DNA of 64,000 nt from Oceanipulchritudo coccoides (GTDB taxonomy: Bacteria > Verrucomicrobiota > Verrucomicrobiia > Opitutales > Oceanipulchritudinaceae), in contig NZ_JAAGNX010000001.1 of NCBI RefSeq assembly GCF_010500615.1, forward strand, positions 1,317,531 through 1,381,530, given 5' to 3'. The translations under genes and the position numbers were made by a program. The notes under the pieces are model-generated. The model ran no database searches and was not told where the DNA came from. It saw only the letters and a list, made by a program, of their open reading frames with translations. Positions within the stretch are counted from its first letter, which is position 1. Every line of letters begins with the position of its first letter. Of the stretch, positions 45,072 through 54,042 are shown piece after piece.

Positions 45072-47285
45072 TCACTTCTCATCCGGCACCCAATCCGGTT
45101 TAAGCTGGAGGGGCAGGGCGGTAAAGCGTTCCCGTTGCTCATTGTTGTTCACGGCCATGGCCCACGCCACGGGATCACCGACAACAAAGACCTTGCGCCG
45201 ACCACGGGTGATCGCGGTGTAAAGGAGATTCCGTTGAAGCAGGACGTAATGCTGCTTTAGTATCGGACAAACCACTACAGGAAACTCGCTACCCTGTGAC
45301 TTGTGCACGCTGATCGCATAGGCAAGGTCGATGTCGATCAGCTCCATTCGCTCAAGATCGATGACGCGCCCGTCGAATTCCACGGCAATGGTTCCTGCTT
45401 CGGGATGGACCGCCGTGACAGTCCCCATGTCGCCATTGAAAATATTCTTGTCGTAGTTGTTACGTGTCTGGATGACCCGGTCGCCAATGGAATATAGCGT
45501 ATCCCCGAAAGCCACACCCTTGGCCCCCGGGTTGAGACGCTTCTGCATCGTGAGGTTGATTTGACGGATGCCCGTGACCCCTCGATGCATTGGGGCAAGG
45601 ATCTGCACGTCGCGAATAGGATCCACTCGCTTCAGCCTTTGCGGAATCCACTTGGAAATCAGCTCCTCAATCAGGTTGAGGCATTCACCCGGATCCGGGG
45701 CAGGGATGAATTGCAGGTCCCAGCGCGAATCAAGATCGGTCAGCGAATTTGCCGTGCGGGGCGGGGAGGCCCGGCCACCCAGCAGCGCGTGGGCGGTTGT
45801 CACGATATTGCTTTCCTCGCGCTGGCGGTAGACTTGTTGAAGCCGAACCACGGGAATGTCCGCATGTTGTATCAAGTCATTCAATACATTCCCTGCACCG
45901 ACACTGGGCAACTGGTTCACGTCGCCGACAAGAAGCAGATGGGCATCCGAGGGAATGCTCCGGAACATCGCCGAGGCAAGGCCGGTATCAAGCATGCTGG
46001 CCTCGTCAATGATCACATAATGGCAGTTCAGGGGATGATCTTCATTCATCGTGAAGCCACCTTTAGCCGGATCAAACTTGAGAAGCCGATGAAGAGTGGA
46101 GGCCGGATGCCTTGCCGACTCGGACAGGCGCTGAGCGGCACGCCCGGTCGGGGAGGCGAGGGCCAGCCGCACCTTCTTCGCACTGAGAATTTCGACAAGA
46201 CTCCGCAGAATGGTGGTTTTGCCAGTGCCGGGTCCACCTGTTAAAATGGAGATCTTGGAACTGAGGGCCTTGCGCAAACCGTCTGCCTGCTCGGGAGAAA
46301 AACTGATTCGACTTCTTTCCTGGGCCCAATCAATGGCTACATCCACCTTGATCGCGGGCAGGCAGGAAGCGGTTTCCTTGAGCCGCATGACTTGGCGTGC
46401 AATGGTCTTTTCCCGCATCTGGTTCACCGGCAGTTGCAGGAAATCGGTTCCCCCGGCAGGCACCATGTGTTGGCCATCGACCAATGTCCCCAGGTGGGGT
46501 TCGATATCCTGAATTTCAACTTCGAGGAGCCGGTGCGCCTCTTCCACAAGAAACTGTCGCGGCAGGGCCGTATGGCCCTCGGATTCCTTATCCTTCAACA
46601 CATGCAGAAGACCTGCCTCAATGCGCTCTCGCGATGAGAAACCGAATCCAAGATTTCGTGCAATCTGGTCTGCCGTTTTGAATCCAATACCGTCAATTTC
46701 GCGAGCGGTAGTGTACGGATCCTCGAGAAGAATGGCCTTGGCCTGATTTCCATAGCGCTTGACCAGGCGGAGGCAGTTGCGGACCGAAACGCCATAGGTC
46801 TGGAGGAAGAGCATGACCTCCCGGCTTGCCCGTTGGGTGTCCCACGCATTCTTAATCTCGTGCACCCGTTTGGGACCAATGCCCTCAACCTCCCGGAGTC
46901 GCGCGGAATGATTTTCTATTATATCGAAGGTTTCATTACCGAAAGCCTCAACGATTTTTCTGGCATAGGTTTTTCCAATGCCGGGAACGAGGCCGCTTCC
47001 AAGGTATTTGCGAATTCCATACACAGAAGCGGGGAGGGTGGATGAACAGGATTCCACTTTGAATTGGCGTCCGTGCTGCCGATGAGTTTCCCAGTTGCCG
47101 GTCAGTTCGAGGGTTTCCCCGCATTGAACATTGGGCATGACCCCGGTGACGGTGTGCGTGAGCCCGCTTTCCTCCCGTAATTCACCGACGCAAAACTGGT
47201 TCTCCGGATTGCTGTAGATAATTCTTTCCAGGACCCCATTCAGGCTGTCCGGATGAATTGGTGAATTTTGTCCCTGTCCGGCCAT
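45072..47285 (-). CDS. recD2: RecD2-like ATP-dependent 5'-3' DNA helicase
   Basis: A 737-residue superfamily 1B helicase not associated with RecBC. The N-terminal part has an OB-like and helix-hairpin-helix region (GIGKTYARKIVEAFG, VEGIGPKRVHEI, IDGIGFKTADQIA). The helicase core follows with Walker A ILTGGPGTGKTT, motif II IIDEASMLD, LLVGDVNQLPSVGAGNVL, RLQQVYRQ, YAISVHKSQGSEF and YTAITRGRR. At this length with HhH repeats it is RecD2 (known from Deinococcus and Bacillus), with roles in mismatch-repair-related and fork processing. The HAD phosphatase gene is directly upstream on the same strand with 1 base between them. Confidence 0.93.
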   Translation of the reverse strand: MAGQGQNSPIHPDSLNGVLERIIYSNPENQFCVGELREESGLTHTVTGVMPNVQCGETLELTGNWETHRQHGRQFKVESCSSTLPASVYGIRKYLGSGLVPGIGKTYARKIVEAFGNETFDIIENHSARLREVEGIGPKRVHEIKNAWDTQRASREVMLFLQTYGVSVRNCLRLVKRYGNQAKAILLEDPYTTAREIDGIGFKTADQIARNLGFGFSSRERIEAGLLHVLKDKESEGHTALPRQFLVEEAHRLLEVEIQDIEPHLGTLVDGQHMVPAGGTDFLQLPVNQMREKTIARQVMRLKETASCLPAIKVDVAIDWAQERSRISFSPEQADGLRKALSSKISILTGGPGTGKTTILRSLVEILSAKKVRLALASPTGRAAQRLSESARHPASTLHRLLKFDPAKGGFTMNEDHPLNCHYVIIDEASMLDTGLASAMFRSIPSDAHLLLVGDVNQLPSVGAGNVLNDLIQHADIPVVRLQQVYRQREESNIVTTAHALLGGRASPPRTANSLTDLDSRWDLQFIPAPDPGECLNLIEELISKWIPQRLKRVDPIRDVQILAPMHRGVTGIRQINLTMQKRLNPGAKGVAFGDTLYSIGDRVIQTRNNYDKNIFNGDMGTVTAVHPEAGTIAVEFDGRVIDLERMELIDIDLAYAISVHKSQGSEFPVVVCPILKQHYVLLQRNLLYTAITRGRRKVFVVGDPVAWAMAVNNNEQRERFTALPLQLKPDWVPDEK

Positions 47286-47286
47286 G

Positions 47287-48009
47287 TCAGGAGGATTGGT
47301 TGGCTGGAGGAAGTCCGAATACGGATTCCCCCAGTTCGAATAGGTTTTTAAACACTCCGGCTGAGTCGGTTTCCTGTTTCAATTGGGCTACCGTGTGAGA
47401 ACCCGTCGCGACAGTGTAGCACGGCATCTGTGCCACTGCGGCCGCATCCACATCATAAGGAGAATCCCCAATCATGCAGGCATGAAGCGGATCCGCGCCG
47501 AGTTCTTCCAGGACGTGCATGGTGAATTCCGGCTGCGGCTTCCTCCAGGGCGTGTCGAGGGTCCCGAATATCCCATCGAGACGCGAATCCAAGCCGATGT
47601 ATTTGAGAATTCTCCGGGCCCGGTCACCTTCCTTGTTGGTGAATACAGCGAGCTTGAGCCCGCGTTCATGCAGGCTTTCCAGCAGCCAACGGGTACCGGG
47701 CAGGATTTCAATGTCCTCGTGCCAAATTCGGTCAAATTCCTCGCGAAAATAATCGACTGCCTCCTCCACGTGCTCCTCGGGGATCAGCTTGCCAAAAGTA
47801 ATGACAATTGAGCCCCCAACGGCTGCCCGCACCTGCTCGTAGGTCACTGGCTTCAGGGAAAGTTTTTCGAGGGCATATTCGTAACAGCGGAAGATGACCC
47901 GGAAGTGATCAATCAGGGTCCCATCGAGATCGAATAGGACCGCCTTGCAGGATTGTGTCGGATCGGCATGCACATCTTTGAGAGAGGAAACGGCGCTCTG
48001 CTTTGTCAA
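47287..48009 (-). CDS. HAD-superfamily phosphatase (phosphoglycolate phosphatase-like)
   Basis: A 240-residue HAD phosphatase. Motif I is VLFDLDGTLIDHF (two catalytic Asp), motif II AVFTNKEG, motif III the WRKPQPE lysine, and motif IV IGDSPYDVDAA. A cap of the Gph/PGP type sits between motif I and II. It may remove phosphoglycolate arising from DNA repair, which would suit its neighbour recD2; this is inference. The start appears to be TTG at 48009, with GAAGGG shortly upstream; the next candidate is a GTG twelve codons later. Confidence 0.82.
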   Translation of the reverse strand: MTKQSAVSSLKDVHADPTQSCKAVLFDLDGTLIDHFRVIFRCYEYALEKLSLKPVTYEQVRAAVGGSIVITFGKLIPEEHVEEAVDYFREEFDRIWHEDIEILPGTRWLLESLHERGLKLAVFTNKEGDRARRILKYIGLDSRLDGIFGTLDTPWRKPQPEFTMHVLEELGADPLHACMIGDSPYDVDAAAVAQMPCYTVATGSHTVAQLKQETDSAGVFKNLFELGESVFGLPPANQSS

Positions 48010-48098
48010 TGCCCTTCAAAGGCCGAATTCAGGTAAATCGATCAATCGGAGGACAAATTATTTTGCCTTTGCGCGAAAGAGGGGTGAAGACCAATTGC

Positions 48099-49256
48099 AT
48101 GCATCCTCATTTTGACTTTGATTCATATCCCGATCGGACCCGCACGGGCAGCTTGAAGTGGCAGCGTTATCAGGACAAAGACATTCTCCCCATGTGGGTT
48201 GCCGATATGGACTTTCGCTCCCCGGAAGAAATCCGATCCGCCCTGCATGCCAGGGTCGAGCACGGGGTCTACGGTTACACAATTCCTTACACGAGCGTCG
48301 AAGATGCCGTTATCGAATACCTGAACCGCTCGCACGGGCTCGAGATCAAGCGTGAATGGATTGTCTGGATGCCCGGGCTCGTTCCTGCGCTGAACACAGC
48401 TTCTCGGGCCTTTGAAAACCCGGGGGACGGTGTCATGACCAACACGCCCGTCTATCCACCTTTCCTGACCGCTCCGGAATGGCAGGACAAGGAGCTCTTG
48501 TCTGTCCCGCTCAAGATCGTGGAAAACCGCTACACTTTCGACTTTGAGGCCATGGAAGCGGCGGTTACCGAGCGGACCAAGCTCTTCATCCTGTGCAACC
48601 CGCATAATCCAGTGGGCCGTGTATGGAATCGCGATGAGCTGGGAGAGCTGATCAGTTTCTGCAAAAAACATGACCTGATCGTCATTTCCGATGAGATCCA
48701 TTGCGACCTGATCCTCGATGAATATAAAAAGCATCACTCATTTCTGAGTCTCGACGACTGGGCTTATGATCATTCGCTGACCTTGATGGCTCCAAGCAAG
48801 ACGTTCAATGTTCCCGGACTGTCCTGTAGTTTCATTCTGATCCCCAACGCCGGCTTGCGGGCGCGTTTCCAGCGGGCCTCGAGGGGAATGATCACTGAGG
48901 TCAACTGCCTTGGATATGTCGGCTGTGAGGCCGCCTACCGGCATGGAGGCCCATGGCTGAAGGAATTGATCAAGGTGCTGCAGGGGAACTATGAGTATAC
49001 TTACGACTACATTCGTGAAAAGATGCCCAAGATCCACATGTTTCCGATGGAGGCGACCTATCTTGCCTGGCTGGATGTCAGCCGGTTGGGACTTGAGGCA
49101 CCGGACCGCTATTTTGAGGATCATGGAGTCGGATTGAGCAACGGAGCGCTCTTCGGATCCAAAGGCTTTCTGCGGCTTAATTTCGGATGCCCGCGCAAAA
49201 TGTTGGAAAGCGCGCTTGAACGAATGGAAGTGGCCTATCATAAGATAGGGACTTGA
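48099..49256 (+). CDS. PatB/MalY-type PLP aminotransferase (putative C-S lyase)
   Basis: A 385-residue fold-type I PLP enzyme. PMWVADMDFRSPEEI and YGYTIPYTSVEDAV are typical of PatB/MalY-type cystathionine beta-lyases. CNPHNPVGRVWNRDEL, ISDEIHCDLIL and the PLP-lysine in LMAPSKTFNVPGLSCSF follow. The enzyme probably splits cystathionine or cysteine conjugates to homocysteine/thiol, ammonia and pyruvate, though some relatives are transaminases. An in-frame ATG at 48009 exists further upstream on an extended frame; ATG 48099 fits the family start (HFDFDSYPDRTRTGSLKW). It is divergent from the HAD gene. Confidence 0.9.
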   Translation: MHPHFDFDSYPDRTRTGSLKWQRYQDKDILPMWVADMDFRSPEEIRSALHARVEHGVYGYTIPYTSVEDAVIEYLNRSHGLEIKREWIVWMPGLVPALNTASRAFENPGDGVMTNTPVYPPFLTAPEWQDKELLSVPLKIVENRYTFDFEAMEAAVTERTKLFILCNPHNPVGRVWNRDELGELISFCKKHDLIVISDEIHCDLILDEYKKHHSFLSLDDWAYDHSLTLMAPSKTFNVPGLSCSFILIPNAGLRARFQRASRGMITEVNCLGYVGCEAAYRHGGPWLKELIKVLQGNYEYTYDYIREKMPKIHMFPMEATYLAWLDVSRLGLEAPDRYFEDHGVGLSNGALFGSKGFLRLNFGCPRKMLESALERMEVAYHKIGT

Positions 49257-49272
49257 TCCCTTCTTCCGGATA

Positions 49273-50424
49273 ATGACGATCCTCACCCGATATATTGCCA
49301 AGGCCGTCGCAGCCACAAGTCTCGCGGGTATTCTTGTTTTTGTCTTTATCCTCATTACGGGCAATGCCATGCGGGACATTCTCGGTCTTTTGGCCGCGGG
49401 CTACATTCCGCTTTCCCTCGGGGTAGACCTCATATTCCTGCTTGTTCCAAGCGCCTTTTCCTTCGCGATGCCGCTGGGTGTCCTGATTGCCATCCTCTTG
49501 GTGATGGGGCGATTGTCCGCCAACCGGGAACTGACCGCTCTAAAGGCTGCCGGCATTTCCCTCTTTTCGATCACCTCGCCAATTCTTTTTGTCGCCCTCT
49601 GCGGGAGCCTTCTGGCCGCCTATATCAATGCGGTCCACGCACCGCAGTCCAGTGCTTCCTATCGCGCCATCCTGAACGACCTTGTGCGGACGGATCCTCT
49701 TCGCTTCATTGTTCCAAGAACCTTCATTCATGACTTTCCCGGCTACATTCTTTATGTTGCGGAAAAGGAAGAGGATCGGATGAAGCAGTTCTGGTTATGG
49801 GAACTGGATGAGAAGAAGCGGGCGGTCCGCCTCCTGCGGGCTGAGGAGGGTAACTTCTCCTTTGACGCGCAAAATGATGCCCTGGTCCTGACCCTCAAGG
49901 AGGGATTCACGGAGCTTCGCGATCCCAAGAACCCCGATAATCTCCGTGAAGTCCAACCAACGCTTTCATTCCGGGATGCCCGGATCAGGCTCCCCCTGGC
50001 GAATCTTCTCGGTGCGGCAAATAAACCGAGAAAACTCAAGAATTTCACGATTGATGAGTTGATTCAGCTCCGGCGCGGTGCGGAAGAGATACTTTCAGAA
50101 AACACAACTGAGGAAGTTCACCAGGAAGCGCTGGTCGACTATCGTCGTATTCAATATTATATCAGCCGGCACTTTGCCATGGCCTTCAGCGTCTTCTCGC
50201 TGGCCCTTTTCGCCGTTCCCCTGGGCATTCGCGTGAGCCGGACCGAAACCTATGCCAATTTTACTTTGGCCCTGGCAATTGCCCTCAGCTACTACTTTGC
50301 CCTCATTATTATCGGCTGGACGCAGGATAAGCCCCATCTCCGCCCGGAACTACTTGTCTGGATGCCCAATCTTACGGCGCAGGCACTTGGTTTCTGGCTC
50401 CTCCTTCGAGCCCACCGGCACTAG
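49273..50424 (+). CDS. LptF/LptG-family LPS export permease
   Basis: A 383-residue inner-membrane permease (YjgP/YjgQ family) with six hydrophobic segments, three at each end (LVFVFILITGNAMRDIL, FLLVPSAFSFAMPLGVLIAILLVMG, then AMAFSVFSLALFAVPLGI and the last two). The middle (about 150-270) is a periplasmic beta-jellyroll. It partners with LptB to extract LPS for the Lpt bridge that ends at LptD. Only one permease copy is seen here; a heterodimeric partner may be elsewhere. It lies 16 bases after the aminotransferase gene. Confidence 0.9.
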   Translation: MTILTRYIAKAVAATSLAGILVFVFILITGNAMRDILGLLAAGYIPLSLGVDLIFLLVPSAFSFAMPLGVLIAILLVMGRLSANRELTALKAAGISLFSITSPILFVALCGSLLAAYINAVHAPQSSASYRAILNDLVRTDPLRFIVPRTFIHDFPGYILYVAEKEEDRMKQFWLWELDEKKRAVRLLRAEEGNFSFDAQNDALVLTLKEGFTELRDPKNPDNLREVQPTLSFRDARIRLPLANLLGAANKPRKLKNFTIDELIQLRRGAEEILSENTTEEVHQEALVDYRRIQYYISRHFAMAFSVFSLALFAVPLGIRVSRTETYANFTLALAIALSYYFALIIIGWTQDKPHLRPELLVWMPNLTAQALGFWLLLRAHRH

Positions 50425-50454
50425 GCTCCTCCTCCAATTTCTGGAATGGAAAAG

Positions 50455-50485
50455 AAAAAGGTTGCTTCGCCCAACCAGCCTTTTT
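50455..50485 (+). terminator. Terminator-like hairpin after the LptF/G gene
   Basis: AAAAAGGTTG (50455-50464) pairs with CAA (50472-50474) and CCTTTTT (50479-50485), with a CCAG bulge between them, and ends in a T run (50481-50485). It starts 30 bases after the permease stop and 18 bases before tRNA-Leu. The bulge lowers confidence. Confidence 0.55.
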
Positions 50486-50503
50486 CAACTGCTCACATCC
50501 TTG

Positions 50504-50588
<85 letters not shown>

Positions 50589-50607
50589 AAGGGATACTGC
50601 GGATTGG

Positions 50608-51945
50608 TCATGGGCTACTTCGTGCCACTCGGAGGCCGATCCGGGTCATTGTAAACTGGGTTGGGTAATCGGATTCGCGGTAGGCGACCCTGCACCATTT
50701 TTCGCCAAGGTCCCAGCAACCCCCACGCAGAATTCTTTTGGTTCCAGTCTCAGGTCCGAGGGGATCTGGAACAGGGGACTGAAAATGTTCGAGATAGTAT
50801 GCTTCACCGAACCAGTCATAGCACCAGTCAAAGACGTTTCCCGCCATATCATACAAGCCATAACCGTTTGGTGCAAATGTCCCGACAGGACTTGTGTAGT
50901 AGGCCCGTTCAGCATTTGTATCCCAATCAGGATGGTAACGGAGGGTTGTACTCTTATCGATGAGGCTGCCTACCCATGCATAATAATTGGCCTTTTCATG
51001 GGTGATCCAATAATCTTCCCAAGGGAAGCGGGTGTTGTCCAATCCCCCACGACCCGCCTTTTCCCATTCGGCTTCAGTCGGCAGGCGATATCCATCAACA
51101 GTGGTGTCCATGCTCCAGTCGGTCAGGTCAATTGCCTGGACCAATCCCCCTTCCATCCGCGTTAGATAGTGACAGTAGGCCATGGCCCCGTACCAGGTTA
51201 TACCCGTTACGGGAAAATTTTCCTTGCCAGAATCCACGGCAAACTGGCTACCGTCCCATCGTACCTGACTCCATGTTGGGGAATCGGATTTTGTGTAAAG
51301 CAGGGCCTGAACATCACCTTCAGTATTATAAACCCGATCGTTTGTGATCTCAACGAGTGCTTGCTCGCTCGCCCAGTTCAAAACCACGGCAAACTGGGCG
51401 TTGGTCACGTGAGTGTGTTGAATGTAGTAGGCAGACAACATGACATCGTGTGCCGGAATTCGATTGAGATATTCCTGTGACACAACATCGAGCCTGTCCC
51501 CCATGGTAAATGAACCCGCCGGGATGAGGGCATAGGTCGGAGATATATATTCAATCAATAAGCGCTGGCCGATGTCTTGATTGAGGGCGAAGTCGTGGAA
51601 AACCCTGCTGCCCGGTTCAGCTCCCATGTAATACCAATACCAGCCTTCCCGGTAACCCATCTTGTAGATTATTGGATAGGCTTCAGAGGACACCATGAAC
51701 CAAGTGTTCAATTCCAAATCATACAATGCCAACTCGGCAGTGTTTTCTCCGACAACTCGCATGAATCCATGCTCGCGGTGATAAATCCAATCGGGCGAGG
51801 ACTCATGGAATGCACCAAACCAGTCAAGGTTGTACCAACCCCCTCCGAGGTCATCTGCTCCATCCTGAATCAGTGTCAGGGTTTGCGCTATAGCCGTCCC
51901 AGCACATAAAAATCCGCATAAGAAAAGTCGTACAAGTGCCACCAT
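50608..51945 (-). CDS. Exported formylglycine-generating-enzyme-like protein with aromatic-rich module
   Basis: A 445-residue protein with a signal peptide (VALVRLFLCGFLCAGTAIAQ) and GGGAGGATTTAACC before the ATG. Residues about 37-125 form the spaced-aromatic module (GGWYNLDWFGAF, WIYHREHGFM, TWFMVSSEAYPIIYKMGY, GWYWYYMG). From about 138 an FGE-sulfatase domain follows: LIPAGSFTMGD, AYYIQHTHVTNAQF, VTGITWYGAMAYCHYL, YRLPTEAEWEKAGRGG, YGLYDMAGNVFDWCYD and RILRGGCWDLGEKWCRVAYR. One of the two copper-site cysteines of true formylglycine-generating enzyme (position GGS+3) is not Cys; the other position is. So it is probably a superfamily member without that activity. Confidence 0.88.
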   Translation of the reverse strand: MVALVRLFLCGFLCAGTAIAQTLTLIQDGADDLGGGWYNLDWFGAFHESSPDWIYHREHGFMRVVGENTAELALYDLELNTWFMVSSEAYPIIYKMGYREGWYWYYMGAEPGSRVFHDFALNQDIGQRLLIEYISPTYALIPAGSFTMGDRLDVVSQEYLNRIPAHDVMLSAYYIQHTHVTNAQFAVVLNWASEQALVEITNDRVYNTEGDVQALLYTKSDSPTWSQVRWDGSQFAVDSGKENFPVTGITWYGAMAYCHYLTRMEGGLVQAIDLTDWSMDTTVDGYRLPTEAEWEKAGRGGLDNTRFPWEDYWITHEKANYYAWVGSLIDKSTTLRYHPDWDTNAERAYYTSPVGTFAPNGYGLYDMAGNVFDWCYDWFGEAYYLEHFQSPVPDPLGPETGTKRILRGGCWDLGEKWCRVAYRESDYPTQFTMTRIGLRVARSSP

Positions 51946-52073
51946 GGTTAAATCCTCCCGTACCGAGGATAAAATCCATTTTTCACCACAAGGTCAAGGG
52001 GACTATCAATCCCTCACTGCATCTGGACTGGACAAAGGCTTCAGCCGAAACCCGGTGGACTGGAATTGTGGGC

Positions 52074-52607
52074 CTAGTCCTCGGTGCGTGTTTGTTTCAG
52101 AAGCGGCCGGGTGTATTGGATGACCTTGATCCAGCGGTCGTAGACGCTCGATTCCGGGGTAGCGATTCCCTCAGGTTCCACCATGACAATGGCCTCCATG
52201 GGAAACATGTTTTTCTCAAAGCAGACAACATGCACTTTTAAGGAAGGTTTGATTCGGGAACCGGCCGCCTTGTATTTATTTTTAAGGCCTTCTGGAAATT
52301 TCTGGATCCGGTTCAGGTCGATTTCCTCCGGATATTTATAGAGGGCACGTTTGATCTGAAGGATGTCATCCCGATCGGTGTTTGCCCGGAAGCGCACATA
52401 CACATCGTAGGGACGCCCGATAAATGCCTTCGTCACCTCCTCACCGTAGAAATCGACGAATATCTCCTCGGGTATTTGCGAATTTCCCCCGATGCTATTG
52501 GGCGGATAGCTCGATGAATCCAGGGAGGTCGTTTTGCAACCGGAGAGGATCAACAATGCGCAAAGCGCCGCCATTGCTGGTAGGAATATGATATACTTGG
52601 TATTCAT
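52074..52607 (-). CDS. Small lipoprotein of unknown function
   Basis: A 177-residue protein with a signal peptide and lipobox: hydrophobic core, then LLILSGC at about residue 24, so the mature N-terminus is a lipidated Cys. The rest has no domain I recognise: a polar linker (SLDSSSYPPNSIGG), then a mixed alpha/beta part with EVTKAFIGRPYDVYVRFRANTD and a C-terminal AIVMVEPEGIATPE. It is divergent from the dienelactone hydrolase gene and upstream of the FGE-like gene on the same strand. The function is open. Confidence 0.72.
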   Translation of the reverse strand: MNTKYIIFLPAMAALCALLILSGCKTTSLDSSSYPPNSIGGNSQIPEEIFVDFYGEEVTKAFIGRPYDVYVRFRANTDRDDILQIKRALYKYPEEIDLNRIQKFPEGLKNKYKAAGSRIKPSLKVHVVCFEKNMFPMEAIVMVEPEGIATPESSVYDRWIKVIQYTRPLLKQTRTED

Positions 52608-52772
52608 TGGTTTTACACAAATTGGGCCAAATATTTAACAATCAAGAAAAAATATACATATCTTCTATTTATTTCCAGGTCCCAAACCTAGTTGCACATG
52701 GGTAATCAGGAATCCCTATGGAATATCCCTTTCGGCTGCTTGCGATTTGGCAGGATTGGGGGACTTTAAAAC

Positions 52773-53552
52773 ATGAAATCCTTAAGCCTAATCTGTGTAA
52801 TTTTCTTTCTCAGTGTTTCCTCAGCCATGGCTCACATGAGCACAAGGACTGTCACTTACGAGCTCGATGGCGTCTCCTTTGAAAGCGTCATCACTTGGGA
52901 CGGTCATATTGATGAGGCCCGCCCGGGAATCCTCATGGTTCCCAACTGGATGGGACCGACCAAAACTTCCCTTGAGAAGGCGCAGGAGATCGCAGGGGAG
53001 GACTACGTGGTCATGATGGTGGATATGTACGGCGTGGATGTCCGTCCGCAAAACGGCGGTGAAGCAGGGGCGGCCGCAGGTGTATTGCGGAGTGACCGTG
53101 AGCTGATGCGTGCCCGCGGTTTGAAGGCGCTGCAGGTTTTCCTTTCCAGTGTAGATATTCCTTTCGCGAAAGATCACGTGGCCGGAATTGGGTTTTGTTT
53201 TGGAGGCGGTACAGTCCTCGAGCTGGCCCGGGCCGGAGCGGACTTGGATGCGGTCGTTTCCTTCCACGGGGATCTGGTATCGCCAACGCTGGAAGCTGAC
53301 TCGGCAAATGTCACCGCGAAGGTTCTGGTCCTGCATGGTGCGGACGACCCGTTTGTCCCGCAGGAGCATGTGGCCTCTTTTGTAACGGCGATGCAGGGTA
53401 CTGAGTCCGATTGGCAATTGGTACAGTTCAGCAACACCGTGCACTCCTTCACGGACCCGAGCGCCAGCATGGCCGGAAAGGCGGAATACCACCCACAATC
53501 CGCCAAACGCGCCTTTGCCTACATGAAGACACTTTTCAGTGAACTTTGGTAG
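52773..53552 (+). CDS. Dienelactone hydrolase-family alpha/beta hydrolase, exported
   Basis: A 259-residue hydrolase with a signal peptide (MKSLSLICVIFFLSVSSAMA). Catalytic triad candidates are Cys in GIGFCFGGGTVLELA (the dienelactone hydrolase nucleophile position), Asp in LHGADDPFVPQEHV and His in SNTVHSFTDP. The fold is the small alpha/beta hydrolase type. Many exported homologues are esterases rather than chlorocatechol-pathway enzymes, and no catechol gene is near, so I call it only a family member. Confidence 0.88.
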   Translation: MKSLSLICVIFFLSVSSAMAHMSTRTVTYELDGVSFESVITWDGHIDEARPGILMVPNWMGPTKTSLEKAQEIAGEDYVVMMVDMYGVDVRPQNGGEAGAAAGVLRSDRELMRARGLKALQVFLSSVDIPFAKDHVAGIGFCFGGGTVLELARAGADLDAVVSFHGDLVSPTLEADSANVTAKVLVLHGADDPFVPQEHVASFVTAMQGTESDWQLVQFSNTVHSFTDPSASMAGKAEYHPQSAKRAFAYMKTLFSELW

Positions 53553-53618
53553 GCGACTGAAGGAATTAAGGAGAATATTTGTTTACAGGTAGATTGGCGC
53601 TTGGTAATTATTTACCTG

Positions 53619-54029
53619 ATGCCAACAGAGTCCGAAGGATCCCCTGAAACAACTGACAAGTGCTCAATACTACTTGTCGAGGATAACCCTCTCAACCAGA
53701 AGGTTGTCCGGCTAATGCTCTCCAAGTATGCCATTGAGCCGGATATTGCCAACCACGGTGAGGAGGCGGTGGAGAAGGTTAAAGAATCAAAATATGACCT
53801 GATCCTCATGGACCTTCATATGCCGGGCATGCATGGAGTGGAAGCGGCTGGAATCATCCGCGAGATGCTAGGGGATCAATGTCCGCCGATAGTCGCCCTG
53901 ACGGCGGATGTTTACCATGCCAGCGAGAGCGATATCCTGAGCCAGGGCCTCAGCGGCTTCCTGACCAAGCCAATCAGCTCGCAGATGCTACGCGACTGCG
54001 TGGAGAAACACACGGGATTAAAGCTGTAG
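53619..54029 (+). CDS. Stand-alone response-regulator receiver protein
   Basis: A 136-residue single receiver domain. CSILLVEDNPLNQKVVRLML supplies the acidic pocket, and the predicted phospho-Asp lies in YDLILMDLHMPGMHG. The Thr/Ser switch is in VALTADV, and the conserved Lys is in FLTKPIS. The NQKV signature is typical of receivers from hybrid histidine kinases. No output domain or kinase is adjacent. ATG 53619 is preferred over TTG 53601, which would add six hydrophobic residues. It is convergent with the M14-type gene. Confidence 0.85.
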   Translation: MPTESEGSPETTDKCSILLVEDNPLNQKVVRLMLSKYAIEPDIANHGEEAVEKVKESKYDLILMDLHMPGMHGVEAAGIIREMLGDQCPPIVALTADVYHASESDILSQGLSGFLTKPISSQMLRDCVEKHTGLKL

Positions 54030-54042
54030 GGATGGAGGGGTT

